Made by a program: the position numbers and the translations under genes. From Phascolarctos cinereus (Eukaryota; Chordata; Mammalia; Diprotodontia; Phascolarctidae), in contig NW_018344261.1 in assembly GCF_002099425.1 (NCBI RefSeq), positions 769,001 through 833,000 of the forward strand: a stretch of 64,000 nt of DNA. The letters run 5' to 3'. Of this stretch, positions 45,520 to 57,069 are shown piece by piece. Positions within the stretch are counted from its first letter, which is position 1; each line of letters opens with the position of its first letter. Under the pieces are notes generated by a model. That model saw only the letters and a program-made list of their open reading frames with translations, had not been told where the DNA came from and did not search any database.

Positions 45520-46545
45520 ACCTTAGGAGAGAAGTTGAGCAGTAGCCAAGTGCCTTTGCACAGCGCCAGCCCCATTTTGGGTAAAGCCCCCAGACCAATA
45601 ATTGTGAGAGCAGGTAGGGGTGCGTGTACCAGGCAATAGAGAAAAAGGAAGTACTGGTACCAACTGGGTCCCAGACACCCTGCATTGCTCACTTAGTGTA
45701 CCTGACCTATACTTATAACATGATTTCCTTCATTTCGAAATCTACATAAGCAGCGTGGCACTTTGAGCCCTTTTGGTGTGTCAATGCTACCAGCGTACAT
45801 TGAAGGGGTATTATTTGTAAGAACTCAAGGATTAGGCCTGATCATAAGGATGCTGGGATGGTGAAAAATATTTAAGAGAAACCTGTGGCTACTTTAGAAA
45901 GTACCTTCTGTATTCATGCTCAGCTCTGAGACATACAGGCTTCAGCCTGGGATACAGCCTTTCCCTATAAATCAAAGTTGATCTTTATTACGTTCAAAAC
46001 GTATCTAATATAGTGGCATATAACAAGCATGTCTAATAGAATTCCCTGATAATGGGAAGTTTAGTTGATCGCTTCATAAGAAAGTATGCATGTGTTCTCC
46101 CTTCCCCTAAAAAAGGCAACCAGAATGGAAACTTCATGCCAAAAGCTATAAACAAGTTAAGTGAAATGTGAATAGCATAGACACTCAGTAAATAGTGTCA
46201 GATCAAACAATTAGGCCCTAAACATTACTTAAAATAATCTATAATTCTACTATAAAGCTCCTTTGTACTCCAAGAAGAAAACTGATTTATCAAAAGCTTA
46301 ATAACTTGAATATTTACCTTTTTCAGCAGTCAATGAACCCACTAGATATTTAGGAAGGTAGAATCATTAGGAAGATATGGTTTATACTTAGGAATAAAAA
46401 CTAGTAGAAATATCCAGATTATCTTCAGGGTCCTTTAAGCTTCAGTATTACTATACATCTCAATGTATTCAACAGAGATATAAAAGAAAAAGTGTAAAAT
46501 GAACTGTTATGAATTGCATTACATTTTAACAGTTCTTATAATAAC
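45520..46545. other. No recognised gene or repeat
   Basis: The stretch starts moderately GC-rich (45530-45660, 'cagcgccagccccattttgg') and becomes AT-rich. The 92- and 68-codon frames there are mostly microsatellite translation. Confidence 0.45.
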
Positions 46546-46547
46546 AT

Positions 46548-46622
46548 ATTTATATGCAACTTTAAGGTTTATAAAGCATATCATTTAATCAGCACAGCAA
46601 CCCTATCAATTAGGCATAAAGA
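46548..46622 (-). repeat. MIR fragment, reversed
   Basis: 'taaggtttataaagcatatc', 'atttaatcagcacagcaacc', 'ctatcaattaggcataaaga'. Confidence 0.55.
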
Positions 46623-46624
46623 TA

Positions 46625-47000
46625 TTCCTAAAGCTAAAGTTAGACCATGCCATTCCCCTATTCAATTAGTTGAAGTGGTTCCTTATGACTTTATGATCAA
46701 ATACAAACTCCTCTGGCATTTAAAGCCCTTTATAACCTGTCCCCAACCTAATTTTCTTCTCATTCACAGCACAGTGCCTGACAGTAGGTATTTAATAAAT
46801 ATCAACTGACTGACTCACTGACATTAATGTGCAGTCAAACTGATGTTCTTTCTGTTTCTCACACACGGCATTCCATCTCGCATATTCATACTTTTTCATG
46901 TTTTCTCCTTGGCTTGAGTGTGCTTCCTCCTTATCTCACCATATTAAAATCCCTAGCTTTGTGCAAAGCTCAATTAAACCACCATTTCCAAAGGTCCAAA
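46625..47000 (+). repeat. L2 fragments, a 3' tail lying inside an L2 body
   Basis: RT-region blocks 'gaccatgccattcccctatt', 'ctggcatttaaagccctttata' (part) and later 'cacacggcattccatctcgc' flank a short L2 tail, 'acagtgcctgacagtaggta' plus 'tttaataaatatcaactgac' (46768-46822). The tail appears to be a separate insertion. Confidence 0.65.
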
Positions 47001-47004
47001 AGGA

Positions 47005-47530
47005 TATAGTTATACAAAAATATTAATAGCAGCCTTTTTTTTTATGGTGGCAAAAAACTGGAAACTAAAGTGATGCCCATCAACTAGAGAATAGCCATTC
47101 AAAGCATGGTATATGAATATAATGTAATGCACAGAAAGAAATGATAAAGGGGACGGTTTCAGAGAAACCTTGGAAGATTTCTATGTACTGATGCAGAATG
47201 AAGTAAGCAGATCCAGAAGAGCAATGTAAATAATAACAGTATTTCAAAACATAACTTCGAAAGACTTTAAGAACTCTGATTAATGCAATAACCAACCAAG
47301 ATGACCTAGAGGATCCATGTCGAAACAGCTATCCTCTTCTTGACAGAGAGTTGATGGACTGAAAGTGCAAACTTTTTGGTCACAGATGATAATGGGAATT
47401 TATTTTGCCTGACTTCTCATATTTGTTACAATGGTTTTGCTTTTCTTTTTCTTTTTTCAATGGGACAGAGGGAAGATATGGGATATAAAATAGATTTTTT
47501 TAATCAAAAAAAAATTTTAATTTTAAAAAT
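47005..47530 (+). repeat. L1 3' end
   Basis: 'caaaaatattaatagcagcc', 'gatgcccatcaactagagaa', 'gtttcagagaaaccttggaa', 'tgcagaatgaagtaagcaga', and a 3'UTR ending in an A-rich tract. Confidence 0.85.
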
Positions 47531-47970
47531 CAGTGAATAAGACAGTACTTTCGACATAAGGCCTTTAATCTTTTGACTTCAATGTTATGTTTCCTTGTAT
47601 TTACTTTCCAGGTGTTAATGTATCTGCTACAGTTGTTTTTACTACTTAGGTCCTGCAGAAAAAGCAAGTTAGTCAGTTAATTCAATAGATATTTGTTAAG
47701 TGTTCTAGGGGACAATGTAAAATCAAGGCAAAGATTCTGTCCTCATGGAAACTATAAAACAGTATATTATATCAAAAGTGCATTAAAGAACTGTGGGATC
47801 TTAAAGAGAATCAGGGAAAATGTCATATATACCGCCTATTTCACTTGTCTCTCCCACTAAGACTATAGATAATAATAGTATATTTACAATAAAATAAGTA
47901 AGAAAGAACTTAAGGAGTTAAGTCAAGGAGATAAAAGGATTTGAGGAAAGTTAGATAAGACAGACTTCAG
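47531..47970. other. No recognised gene or repeat
   Basis: Possible L2-like trace 'cagttaattcaatagatatt', 'tgttaagtgttctagg' at 47675-47715. Otherwise nothing. Confidence 0.4.
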
Positions 47971-49552
47971 GAGAAAATCAATTATGAATAGAAAGAAGTA
48001 CACCTTTTCCTCAGCTGTACATGGCACCTTCACAAAAACTAACCATGTATTAGGGTACAAAAACCTCGCAACCAAATGCAGAAATGCTGAAATAGTAAAT
48101 GCACCCTTCTTCAGATCATAATGTATTGAAATTATATTTAATAAAGAGTCATGGGAATGAATGGGTCAAAGAACAACTCATAGAAACAATCAATAATCTC
48201 ACTGGAGAATGACAGGATGCAGCCAAAGTAGTACTTAGTGGAAAAGTGAATATCTCTAAATGTGTACATCAATAAAATAAAGAATAGATCAAAGCATGCA
48301 ACTAAAAAATAACTAGATAAAGAATGAATTAAAAATCGCTAATTAAATGCCAAAATCCTGAAAATCAAAGGAGAGATTTATTTAATAAAATTGAAAGTAA
48401 AAAAACCATCCATCTAATAAGTAAAACTAGGAGCTGGTTCTACGAAAAAATAAAATAAAACTAACTGGTAAGCCACTGGTTAATTTGACAAGAAGAAAAT
48501 CAAATTACCAGTATCAAAAATCAAGAAGAAATTAAAGCAATTATTAGTCACTATTTTGCCCAATCCAGTAATTGTCATCTTCTAAGTGGAATTTATAAAT
48601 ATTATTAACAAAGATATAAACTGCCCAGAAGAACAAAACAGGAAATAGAATATTTAAATCAGCCTATCATAAAAAAAGAAATAGAAGAAGTCATCAATGA
48701 GCTCCCTAAGAAAAAAATTCCCAGGACCAAATGGAGAAGTCCTACCAAATGCCTTTTATGACACAAATGTGGGTTTAATACCTTAACCAGGGAGAACAAC
48801 AACAGAAAAAGAAAACCATAGACCAATTTCCCTAATGAATATTGATATAAAAAATTTTAATACCAGCAAGAAGATTAAAGCAGCATATCATAGAAAACAT
48901 ATGCTATGACCAAGTGGGACTCATACCAGGAATGCACAGCTGGTTCAATTATTAGGAAAACTATTGACCATATCAATAACAACAAAAATAATATGGCTAT
49001 CTCAATATATTTTTAAAAAGTCTTCGACAAAATACAGCACCCATTCCTATTAAAGACACAGGAAAGCTTAAGAATAAATGGAGCTTTTCTTAAAATGGTA
49101 AGTACTATTTATCTAAAATCAAGAGCAAGTATTATCTGTAATGGGGATAAACTTGAAGGCCTGTGAGTAAGATCAGGAGTCAAGCAAGTGTCCATCACCA
49201 CCATTAGTATTTATATCATACTAGAAATACTACCGGTAAGATAAGAAAAAGAAGTTGAAGGAACAAAAGTAGGCAATGAGAAAATAAAAGTATCACTCCT
49301 TGAAGATAATATGATGATACTTACAGAAGCCTCATGAATCAACAAAAACCTTGTTGAAACAATTAACAACTTTAGTAAAGTTGTAGGATATAAAATACAT
49401 ACCCATAAATCATCAGCATTACTATTCCCAACAAAATCCAGCAGGAAGAGCAAAAAAGAGTAATTCTATTTAAAATAACTGCACACAATATTAAATACTT
49501 GGGAGTCTACTTGCCAGGAAAATCCCAGAAACTATATGAAAACAGTTATAAA

Positions 49553-49706
49553 GGGGGCAGCTGGGTGGTGTGGTGGATAGAGCACCGGCCCTGGATTCAG
49601 GGGGACCTGAGTTCAAATCCAGCCTCAGGCACATAACACTTACTAGCTGTGTGACCTTGGGCAATCACTTTAACCCCAATGCCTAGACAAAAAAAGAAAA
49701 AAAAAA
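49553..49706 (+). repeat. CORE-SINE in L1
   Basis: 'gggggcagctgggtggtgtg' to 'ccaatgcctagacaaaaaaa'. Likely duplicated target: 'gaaaacagttataaa' before and 'gaaaataattacaaa' after. Confidence 0.92.
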
Positions 49707-49819
49707 GAAAATAATTACAAAACATTTTTCACACAAATAAAGTCAGATCTAAACAACTGGAGAAATATAAATTGCTTATGTATAGGCCAAGCCAATATAA
49801 CAAAAAAAGAGAATTCCAA

Positions 49820-49971
49820 GGGGCAGCTAGGTGGCACAGTGGATAGAGCACTGGCTCTGGAGTCAGGAGGACCTGAGTTCAAATCCAGCCTCAGACATTT
49901 ATTTGACTAGCTGTGTTACCCTGGGCAAGTCACTTAACACCATTGCCTAGCAAAAAAAACAAAACCAAAAA
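49820..49971 (+). repeat. CORE-SINE in L1, perfect 17-bp TSD
   Basis: 'ggggcagctaggtggcacag' to an A-rich tail. 'aaaaaaagagaattcca' occurs at 49802-49818 and again at 49972-49988 without mismatch, pointing to a comparatively young insertion. Confidence 0.95.
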
Positions 49972-50279
49972 AAAAAAAGAGAATTCCACCTAAGCTACTT
50001 TATTTATTCAGTGATATACCAATCAAACTACCAAAGAATTACAGAGCTAGAAAAAAAAAGTAACAATCAGGAAGAACAAAAGGTCAAGAACATAAAAGGA
50101 ATAAATGAAAAAAAATATTAAAGAAGGTAGACTAGCAGTTCTATATTTCAAACTATATTACAAAGCAGTAACCATAAAACTATCTGGTACTGTCTAAGAA
50201 ATAGAGCAGTAGATCAGCAGACTAGATTAGGTACACGACACAGTCACAAATAATCACAGTAATCTAATGTTTGATATGT

Positions 50280-50785
50280 AATACACCATCTGCTATTTGC
50301 TGCCCTTTTATGGGTGAGTTCATCTTATTATGGATACTGATTGTGTATTTCCCTCCAACCCACTTTCTTCCCAGTTTATCCTTCTCTCTTTTTAACCTGT
50401 CCTTCCTTTAAAGGTTGTTTTGCTTCTGACCACTGCACCTCCTTGAGTCCACCCCACCTTCTATCAAACTCTGCCCTTTTCATACCCCCTTCTGCCCATA
50501 CTTCCCCTCATATGCAACTGAGAAGCATAAAAAAAGCATGGGCTGCATTTTAGAATATTTTTCAGGAGATGGAAATTATATGTCCAGAAATAAAGAGAAG
50601 CCTATGCTATGGCCAAGGGTTTACTATAACTTTGGCTATGATCTTCTTCATAGTCAAAATATTGGAAATCATTATCTGCTTTTGTTTTATTATAGATTTC
50701 TGTATTAATAAATAGTAAATGAATGTTTTTCTTGACTATGCACATTTATTACAGGGTTTTTGTTTCTTTCTTTTTTTTTTTTTTA
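50280..50785. other. Unclassified, pyrimidine-rich patch
   Basis: 50330-50560 is C/T-rich with a 70-codon forward frame and might be reversed L1 inter-ORF sequence, but I could not confirm this. It ends with a T run just before the next L1. Confidence 0.4.
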
Positions 50786-50789
50786 ACTT

Positions 50790-52640
50790 GGGGCATGAAG
50801 AAACAGCCAAGATGGTAGAGAAAAGACAGGGACTTACTGAGCTCTCCCAAATTCCCCTTCAAACAACTTCAAATAACTTCTCAAAATGAATTCTGGAGTG
50901 GCAGAATCCACAAAAGGATGGGGTGAAACAATTTCCCAGTCTTAGAACTTAGAAGAATTTCAGGTATGTCTCATTTGGGGAAAAGGGGAGCACAGCCCAG
51001 TGCAGGCAGTGTCTGGGCAAGCCAGCAGAAGACCCCTAGACACAGCACAAGTCAGTAAAGAAGGCCCTGCAGCTCTGGTACAGCAGGCCAAAGGACAGAC
51101 CTCTAACTCCAGCAAAAGAAGCTTAGGACAGTGTCCCTGGTACCTCAGGAGCGGAGCTCAACTTTCAATGAAGTACGCTAGAAAATGAGCAAAAAACAAA
51201 CAAAACACTAACCACAGAAAGCTACTATGGTGACACGGAAGATCAAAACATAAACTCAGAAAAGGACAAGAGTATCAAAATGTCTACAAGTGAGGCCTCA
51301 AAGAGAAATGCAAATTGGTCTCAGGTCCAAAAAGAACTCCTGTAAGAGCTCAAAAAGGAGTTTAAAAATCGAATGAGAGAGCTAGAAAAAAAATTGGGAA
51401 AAGAAACGACAGTTATGGAAGAGAATCATGAAAAAAAGAGTCAATATTGGTAAAGGAAGCACAAAAAATTGAAAAAGATAAACAAAAATTCACTAAAGAC
51501 AACAACTCCTTAAAAAGTAAATTGGCAAAATGGAAAAGGAGGCATAAAAATCTACTGAAGAAAACAACTCCTTAAAAAGAATTGTCCAAATAGCAAGGTA
51601 GGCACAAAAGCTAATTGAAGAAAATCATTCCTTAAAAATTAGAATTGGATGAAGTGGAAGCTAATGATTCCATGAAACATCAAGAATTAGTTAAAATGTA
51701 AAGAATGGGAAAAAAAATAGAAGAAAATGTAAACTATCTCATTGGAGAAACAACTGACCTGGAAAATCTATCCAGGAGAGGTAATTTAAGAATTATTGGA
51801 CTACCTAAAAGCCATAATCACAAAAAGAGCCATGACATCATATTTTGAGAAATTATTAAGGAAAACTGGCCTGATATCCTAGAACCAGAGAGTAAAATAG
51901 AAATTGAAAGAATCAACCAATCACCTCTGGAAAGAGATCCCAAAATGAAAACTTCCAGGAATATTAATTACACCAAATTCTAAAACTCTTGGGTCAAGAA
52001 GAAAATAGAAGCCAGAAAGAAACAGTTCAAGTATCATAGAATCGCAGTCAGGATTACACAGGATTTAGTAGCTAATACATTAAGGAATCAGAGGAGTTGG
52101 AATATGATATTCTGGAAGGCAAAGGAGTTTGTATTCCAACCAAGAATCAACTATCCAGGAAAACTGAGCATAGTTCTTCAGGGGGAAATGGACATTCAAT
52201 GAAATAGAGGGCTTTCAAGCATTCCCAATGAAAAGACAAAACAAAAACAAAAACAAAACCCAGAAAATCCAATTTCCAAATACCAGACCAAAGAGAAGCA
52301 TAAAAAGGTAAACAGGTAGAAAGAGAAAACAAGGGATTCAGTAAGGTGAAATACTGATATCATCTTAAGATACCTTAAGAATTGTATCTCTATTAGGGCA
52401 TTTAGAAAGAATATACATAGATAGATAGAGGGTATGGGTATAAGTTGACTTTCATAGAATGACATAAAAAAAATTAAGAGGTAAGAAAGAGGATTACCCT
52501 GGGAGAAGGGGTAGAATGGGGTAAATTATCTCACATGAAGAGGTATAAAAAGCCTATTACAGTAGAGGGAAAGACTAGGGTGTGGGGGGATGTGAGCAAT
52601 ACTTGAACCTTACTCTCATTGAAATTGGGAACTAAAAATA
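50790..52640 (+). repeat. L1 5'UTR, ORF1-like and inter-ORF region
   Basis: Starts 'aaacagccaagatggtagag', 'aaaagacagggacttactga', a marsupial L1 5' end. An ORF1-like section starts at an ATG at 51280 and carries coiled-coil-like coding (repeated 'gaaaacaactccttaaaaag' units at about 51510-51640) and ends near 'ccaagaatcaactatccagg', 'ggacattcaatgaaa' (~52200). An inter-ORF region follows ('gggagaaggggtagaatggg'). The frame is broken early (stop 12 codons after the ATG) and repeatedly. Confidence 0.85.
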
Positions 52641-53478
52641 ACTACAAAAAGAACAAATTTTAAATCCCCAATTAAACACCAAGTTAGAAAGCCTGAAAAC
52701 CAAAGGAGAGATTAATAAAATTTAAAGTAAGAAAACCATTGAACTAATAAATAAAACAAGGAGTTCATTTTATGAAAACAACAACAATGAAACAGCTAAA
52801 CTATTGGTTAATTTGATTTAAAAGAAAAAAAAAAAGAAAACCAAAGTATCAGTATCAAAAATGGTTGAATTCACTACCAATGAAGAGGAAATTAAAACAA
52901 ACAAAAGGAATTATTTTGCCCAATTGTGAGCCAATAAATCTGATAATCTAAGTAAAATAGATGAATATTTACAAAAATATAAATTGCTTAGATTACCAAG
53001 AGGAAACGGAATATTTAAATAACCCCATCTCAGAAAAAGAAATTGAACAAGCCATCAATGAGCTCCCCTAAGAAAAAATCCCCAGCTCCAGATGAACTAA
53101 CAAGAGAATTCTACCAAACATTTAAAGAACAATTAATTCCAGTACTATATAAACTATTGAGGAAAACAGGAGTCCTACCAACTTCCTGTTACAACAGAAG
53201 TATGATGCAGATACCTAATCTGCTAAGAAACAGAGAAAGAAAACTATACCCCAACTTCTCTAATGAATATTGATGCAAAAAAATTTAAATGAAATACCAG
53301 CAAGGAGATTACAGCAATATATAACAAAGATTATACACTATGACCAGATGGGATTTATACCAGGGATGCAGGATTGGTTCAATATTAGGAAAATTATCAG
53401 CATAATTGACCATATAAATAATAAAGTGAACAAAAATAATATGATTATCTTAATAGATGCTGAAAAAGCTTTTCACAA
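52641..53478 (+). repeat. L1 ORF2, endonuclease missing, RT start
   Basis: The inter-ORF region passes directly into post-endonuclease ORF2 sequence ('ttaaatccccaattaaacac'). RT follows: 'agctccagatgaactaacaa', 'gggatttataccagggatgc', 'gatgctgaaaaagcttttca'. The ~0.7 kb expected to encode the apurinic endonuclease is absent. Frames of 74-76 codons (53043-53494) are remnants. Confidence 0.85.
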
Positions 53479-53605
53479 GTTTAGATTCTTATAATCTAGC
53501 CAATAGCTTATTAATGTTCAGACTCCTTAAGAGTCTGCCCAATATGATGGATGTTTTAATAAACCTTGTCTTTGATATAAAAAAACATTTTTTAAATTTT
53601 TTTAA
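53479..53605 (+). pseudogene. Short processed retrocopy (mRNA 3' end) in L1
   Basis: 127 bp unrelated to L1 interrupts ORF2. It contains 'aataaa' at 53558-53563, followed ~17 bp later by an A-rich tail, and is bounded by an identical 16-bp target duplication 'aaaaagcttttcacaa' (53463-53478 and 53606-53621). This is the structure of an L1-made, 5'-truncated copy of a polyadenylated transcript. The source gene is not recognised. The tail is interrupted by T-rich sequence. Confidence 0.7.
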
Positions 53606-53621
53606 AAAAAGCTTTTCACAA

Positions 53622-53832
53622 AATGCAATACCCATTCCTATTAAAAACACTAGAAAGCATAGGCATAAATGGAGCTTTATTTAAAGTGATAAGTAGTTAT
53701 CTTTCTAAAGCCATCAGCAAGCATTATCTATAATGGCAATTAGCTAGAAGCCTTACTAATAAGATCAGCAGTGAAGCAAGGAAGCCATTATCACCACTAT
53801 TACTCAATATTGTACTAGAAATGTTAGCTATA
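53622..53832 (+). repeat. L1 ORF2 RT continuation
   Basis: 'tgcaatacccattcctatta', 'agccatcagcaagcattatc', 'caccactattactcaatatt', then 'agaaatgttagctata', the left target duplication of the next insert. Confidence 0.85.
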
Positions 53833-54276
53833 AGGGAAAGGTAGGTGGTGCAGTGCATAGAGCTCCAGCTTTAGAGTCAGGAGGACTCGCATTCAAATTC
53901 AGCCTGAGACACTTGACACTTACTAGCTGTGTGACCCTGACCAAGTCACTTATCCCTAGTTGCCTCACGGGGAAAAAAAAAAGGAATTTAAGTGAGGTGT
54001 TTTCTCATACTATTTGCTCTTCTTTTTCTTCTGTTGTGTTGTTTTCTCTTTCTGGTGTTTCCTCCTATTGGTTCTAATTCTTACTTACAACATCACTCAT
54101 GTGAAAATATGTTTAATAAGAATGTATATATGTATAGCCTAGATCAAATTGTGTGCCATTCTGAGGAGGGAGGTGGGAAAGGAGGGGGAGAAAAATTTAA
54201 AACCCAAAAGTTTATGGAAGTGGGATTGTTGATAAATCAAAATAAATTAATTAAATAAAATTAGTTTCTTAAAAAA
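53833..54276 (+). mobile_element. SINE joined to L1 3' end, one TSD pair (chimera)
   Basis: A CORE-SINE (53834-53982, ending in an A run) is followed at once by an L1 3' terminal piece (53984-54270; 'ctcctattggttctaattct', 'gggaggtgggaaaggagggg'). Identical 16-bp repeats 'agaaatgttagctata' lie outside both (53817-53832 and 54277-54292); no duplication separates SINE from L1. This order fits template switching from L1 RNA to SINE RNA during one insertion. Two sequential insertions are the alternative. Confidence 0.75.
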
Positions 54277-54292
54277 AGAAATGTTAGCTATA

Positions 54293-54322
54293 GCTATAAG
54301 AGAAGAAAAAAGAAACTGAAGG
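54293..54322 (+). repeat. L1 ORF2 between nested inserts
   Basis: ORF2 text resumes 'gctataagagaagaaaaaag'. It ends in 'aaagaaactgaagg' (54309-54322), the left TSD of the next SINE. Confidence 0.85.
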
Positions 54323-54480
54323 GCTCTCTTTTTTTTATATTTGGCTAGGCAATGGGGTTAAGTGACTTGCCCAGGGTCACACAGCTACTAAGTGTTATGT
54401 GTCTGAGGCCGAATTTGAACTCAGGTCCTCCTGAATCCAGGGCCAGTGCTCTATCCACCGTGCCACCTAGCTGCCCCTAC
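54323..54480 (-). repeat. CORE-SINE, reversed, in L1, 14-bp TSD
   Basis: 'ggctaggcaatggggttaag' to 'gtgccacctagctgcccc'. 'aaagaaactgaagg' at 54309-54322 and 54481-54494 match exactly. Confidence 0.94.
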
Positions 54481-54494
54481 AAAGAAACTGAAGG

Positions 54495-56466
54495 AACGAA
54501 AATATGCAACGAGGAAACAAAACTATCACTCTTTGCAGATGATTATACAAAAAAAACTACTTGAAATTATTAACAACTTTAGTAAAGTTGCAGGATATAA
54601 AATAAACCCACAAAAATCATCAGCATTGTTATATATTACCAACAGAAGCCAGCAATAAGAGACAAAAACAGAAATTCCATTTAAAATAACTGCAGACAAC
54701 AGAAAATACTTGGCAGTCTACCTGCCAGGAAAGATATGAACACAATTACAAAATACCTTTCATACAAACAAAGTCAGATCTAAACAATTGGAAAAATATA
54801 ATTGCTCATGGGTAGGCTGAGCCAATATAAGGAAAATGACAATTCTACCTAAATTCATTTATTCAGTCCCATACCAATCAAACTACCAAAAAAGTATTTT
54901 ATAGAAGTAGGAAAAAAATCATAACAAAATTCATCTGGAAGAATAGAAGGTCAAGAACATTAAGGGAATTAACAAAAACAATGTGAAGGAGGTTGTCTAA
55001 TCATAATGGATCTCAAACTGTATTATAAAGCAGTAATCATCAAAACTATCTGGACTGGCTAAGAAACACAGTGGTGGATCAGTGAATTAGACTAGGTACA
55101 CAAAACACAATAGTAAATGACCATAGTAACTTAGTGTTTGATAAACTCAAACACCCCATTTTCTGGGCCAAGAACTCACTATTTGACAAAAACTACTGGG
55201 AAAATTGGAAAAGAATATGTCAGAAACTAGGTATTTACCAACATCTTATACCATATACCAATATAAGGGAAGAATTTATGACCAAACAAGAAATAGACAG
55301 CATTACAAAATGTAAAATGGATAATTGATTATATTAAATTTAAAAGGTTTTGCACAAACAAAACCAATGAGACCAAGATTAGAAGGAAAGTAAAAAGATG
55401 GGAAACAAATTTTACACTGTTTATTTGATAAAGGACTCATTTCTCACATACAGAGAACTGATTCAGATTTAGAAGAATACAAGCCATTCCCCAAACTGAT
55501 AATGGTCAAAGAACATGAACAGGTAGTTTTCAGATGAAGAAATCAAAGCTATCTATAATTGCATGAAAAAATGCTCTAAATAGAAAAATGCAGAGAAAAA
55601 CTCTGAGGTACCACCTCATCAGACTGGCTAATATTACAAAAAAGGAAAACAATAGATGTTGAAGAGGATGTGGGAAAATTGGGATACTAATGTACTGTTA
55701 GTGGAGTTGTGAAGTGATCCGACCAACTGGAGTGCAATTTGAATCTGTGCCCATATATGCCAATTTGAAACTATGCATACCCTTTGATCCAGCAATATCA
55801 CTACTAGGTCTGTATCCTGGAGAAATTAAGAAAACAAAAAGGAAAAGGACTTATTTGTACAAAAATATTTCTAGCAGGTCTTTTTGCAGTGGCAAAGAAT
55901 TGGAAATTGAGGGTATGCCTATCAATTGGGGGAATGGCTGAACAAGTCGTTATATATGAATGTAATGGAATACTGCTGCGCTATAAGAAATGATGAGCAA
56001 GATATTTTCAGAAAAACCTGGAAAGACTTACATGAAGCTAGCAAAACCAGGAGAGCACTGCACACAGGAACAGCAATACCATACTATGATCAACTGCCAA
56101 TGACAGCTTTTCTTAGCAATCCAGTGATCTAAGGCAATTCCAAAGGACTCATGATGAAAAATGCTGTCCACCTCCACACAAAGAATTGATGGAGTATGAA
56201 GACAGAACAAGGCACACTCTATTTCAATTTATTTTTTTCATGGTTTTTTTTCCGCCCTTTGGTCTGTGTCTTCTTCCCCAGCATGACTAACATGGTAATA
56301 TGTTTTGCATGACTGAACACGTATAACCTATATCAAAAACTGCTTAGTGTGCCAGGGAGGGGAGAAAAGCAAGGGAGGGAGGGAGAAAATTTGGAACTCA
56401 AATTTATTTTAAATGCATGTTAAAAGTTGTCTTTACATATAATTGGAAAAATATTATTCAAAAAAT
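54495..56466 (+). repeat. L1 ORF2 active-site region to 3'UTR end
   Basis: 'tttgcagatgat' (54532-54543) encodes the F-A-D-D catalytic motif of reverse transcriptase. Then the C-terminal region ('aaaatcatcagcattgttat', 'ctggactggctaagaaacac', 'ccctttgatccagcaatatc', 'aatggctgaacaagtcgtta') and the 3'UTR ('cagcatgactaacatggtaa', 'gggagggagggagaaaattt'), ending 'ataattggaaaaatattatt'. Stops and frame breaks throughout; not functional. Confidence 0.9.
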
Positions 56467-56660
56467 AATACTTTCAGTCACAAGAAAATGAAATTAAGAG
56501 AAAGGATAGAGATGAAATTCTGTCTCCCCCCTCCCAAAAAAGTCATTGAAGCTTGGTTTTTTAAAATTCACAAAAGAGAAGGAAAACCAGATGGAAATAA
56601 GGAAAGCTTTGAAAGTTACATATATACTTAAAAGTAAAAGCAAGCTATAGGTTACCAATG
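56467..56660. other. No recognised gene or repeat
   Basis: Short A-rich interval after the L1 end. The 62-codon frame is without motif. Confidence 0.4.
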
Positions 56661-57065
56661 ATGAATGAATGAATGAATGAACAGTAAAACATTATTAAGC
56701 ACCTACAATGTGCTTGAAAAAAGGAAGGTAAGAAAACAAAGAAACCCAAACAAAAGACAAAATTTTCAAGAAACTAATTCCTTTTTAGTCAAAGCATCAA
56801 CCATTATGATCATTCAAAGTATTTTTGGAAATAAAAGAACTTACAGCAGGGGCTGTTCAGTTAAGAAAGTAATGCAGTTTGGCTAGAGTACAAACTGTGG
56901 AAAAGGGGAACATGTGAGACAGATAAAAAGGTAGCGTGGCAAAAGTGTGGGGAAGGCCTTGAATGCCAAGGAAAAGAAGTTTGTTTTACTCAGCAACTAA
57001 TGTCTGGAATATTCCAATTTCCAGCTCTATCATGAGATGTTTAAGTAGTGAGCTAGAAACGGATG
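56661..57065 (-). repeat. L2 remnants, antisense, with (GAAT)n
   Basis: 'gaatgaatgaatgaatgaac', 'attattaagcacctacaatg' form the reversed L2 tail. 'aggccttgaatgccaaggaa' and 'aagaagtttgttttactcag' (56950-57000) belong to its 3'UTR. The middle (56770-56880) is uncertain. Confidence 0.6.
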
Positions 57066-57069
57066 TGGG

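Larger units (their letters stand above)
47975..50275 (+). repeat. L1 ORF2 body, host of two SINEs
   Basis: From the end of the endonuclease section ('cttttcctcagctgtacatg', 'caaccaaatgcagaaatgct') through RT blocks ('agctccctaagaaaaaaatt', 'ccaggaatgcacagctggtt') to the ORF2 region around 'ctatctggtactgtctaaga'. It lacks a 3'UTR, has many stops, and contains SINEs at 49553 and 49820. Confidence 0.88.

Noticed and set aside
53043-53684. Three consecutive forward frames suggesting a gene
   Set aside because: They are L1 ORF2 reverse-transcriptase remnants interrupted by a retrocopy.
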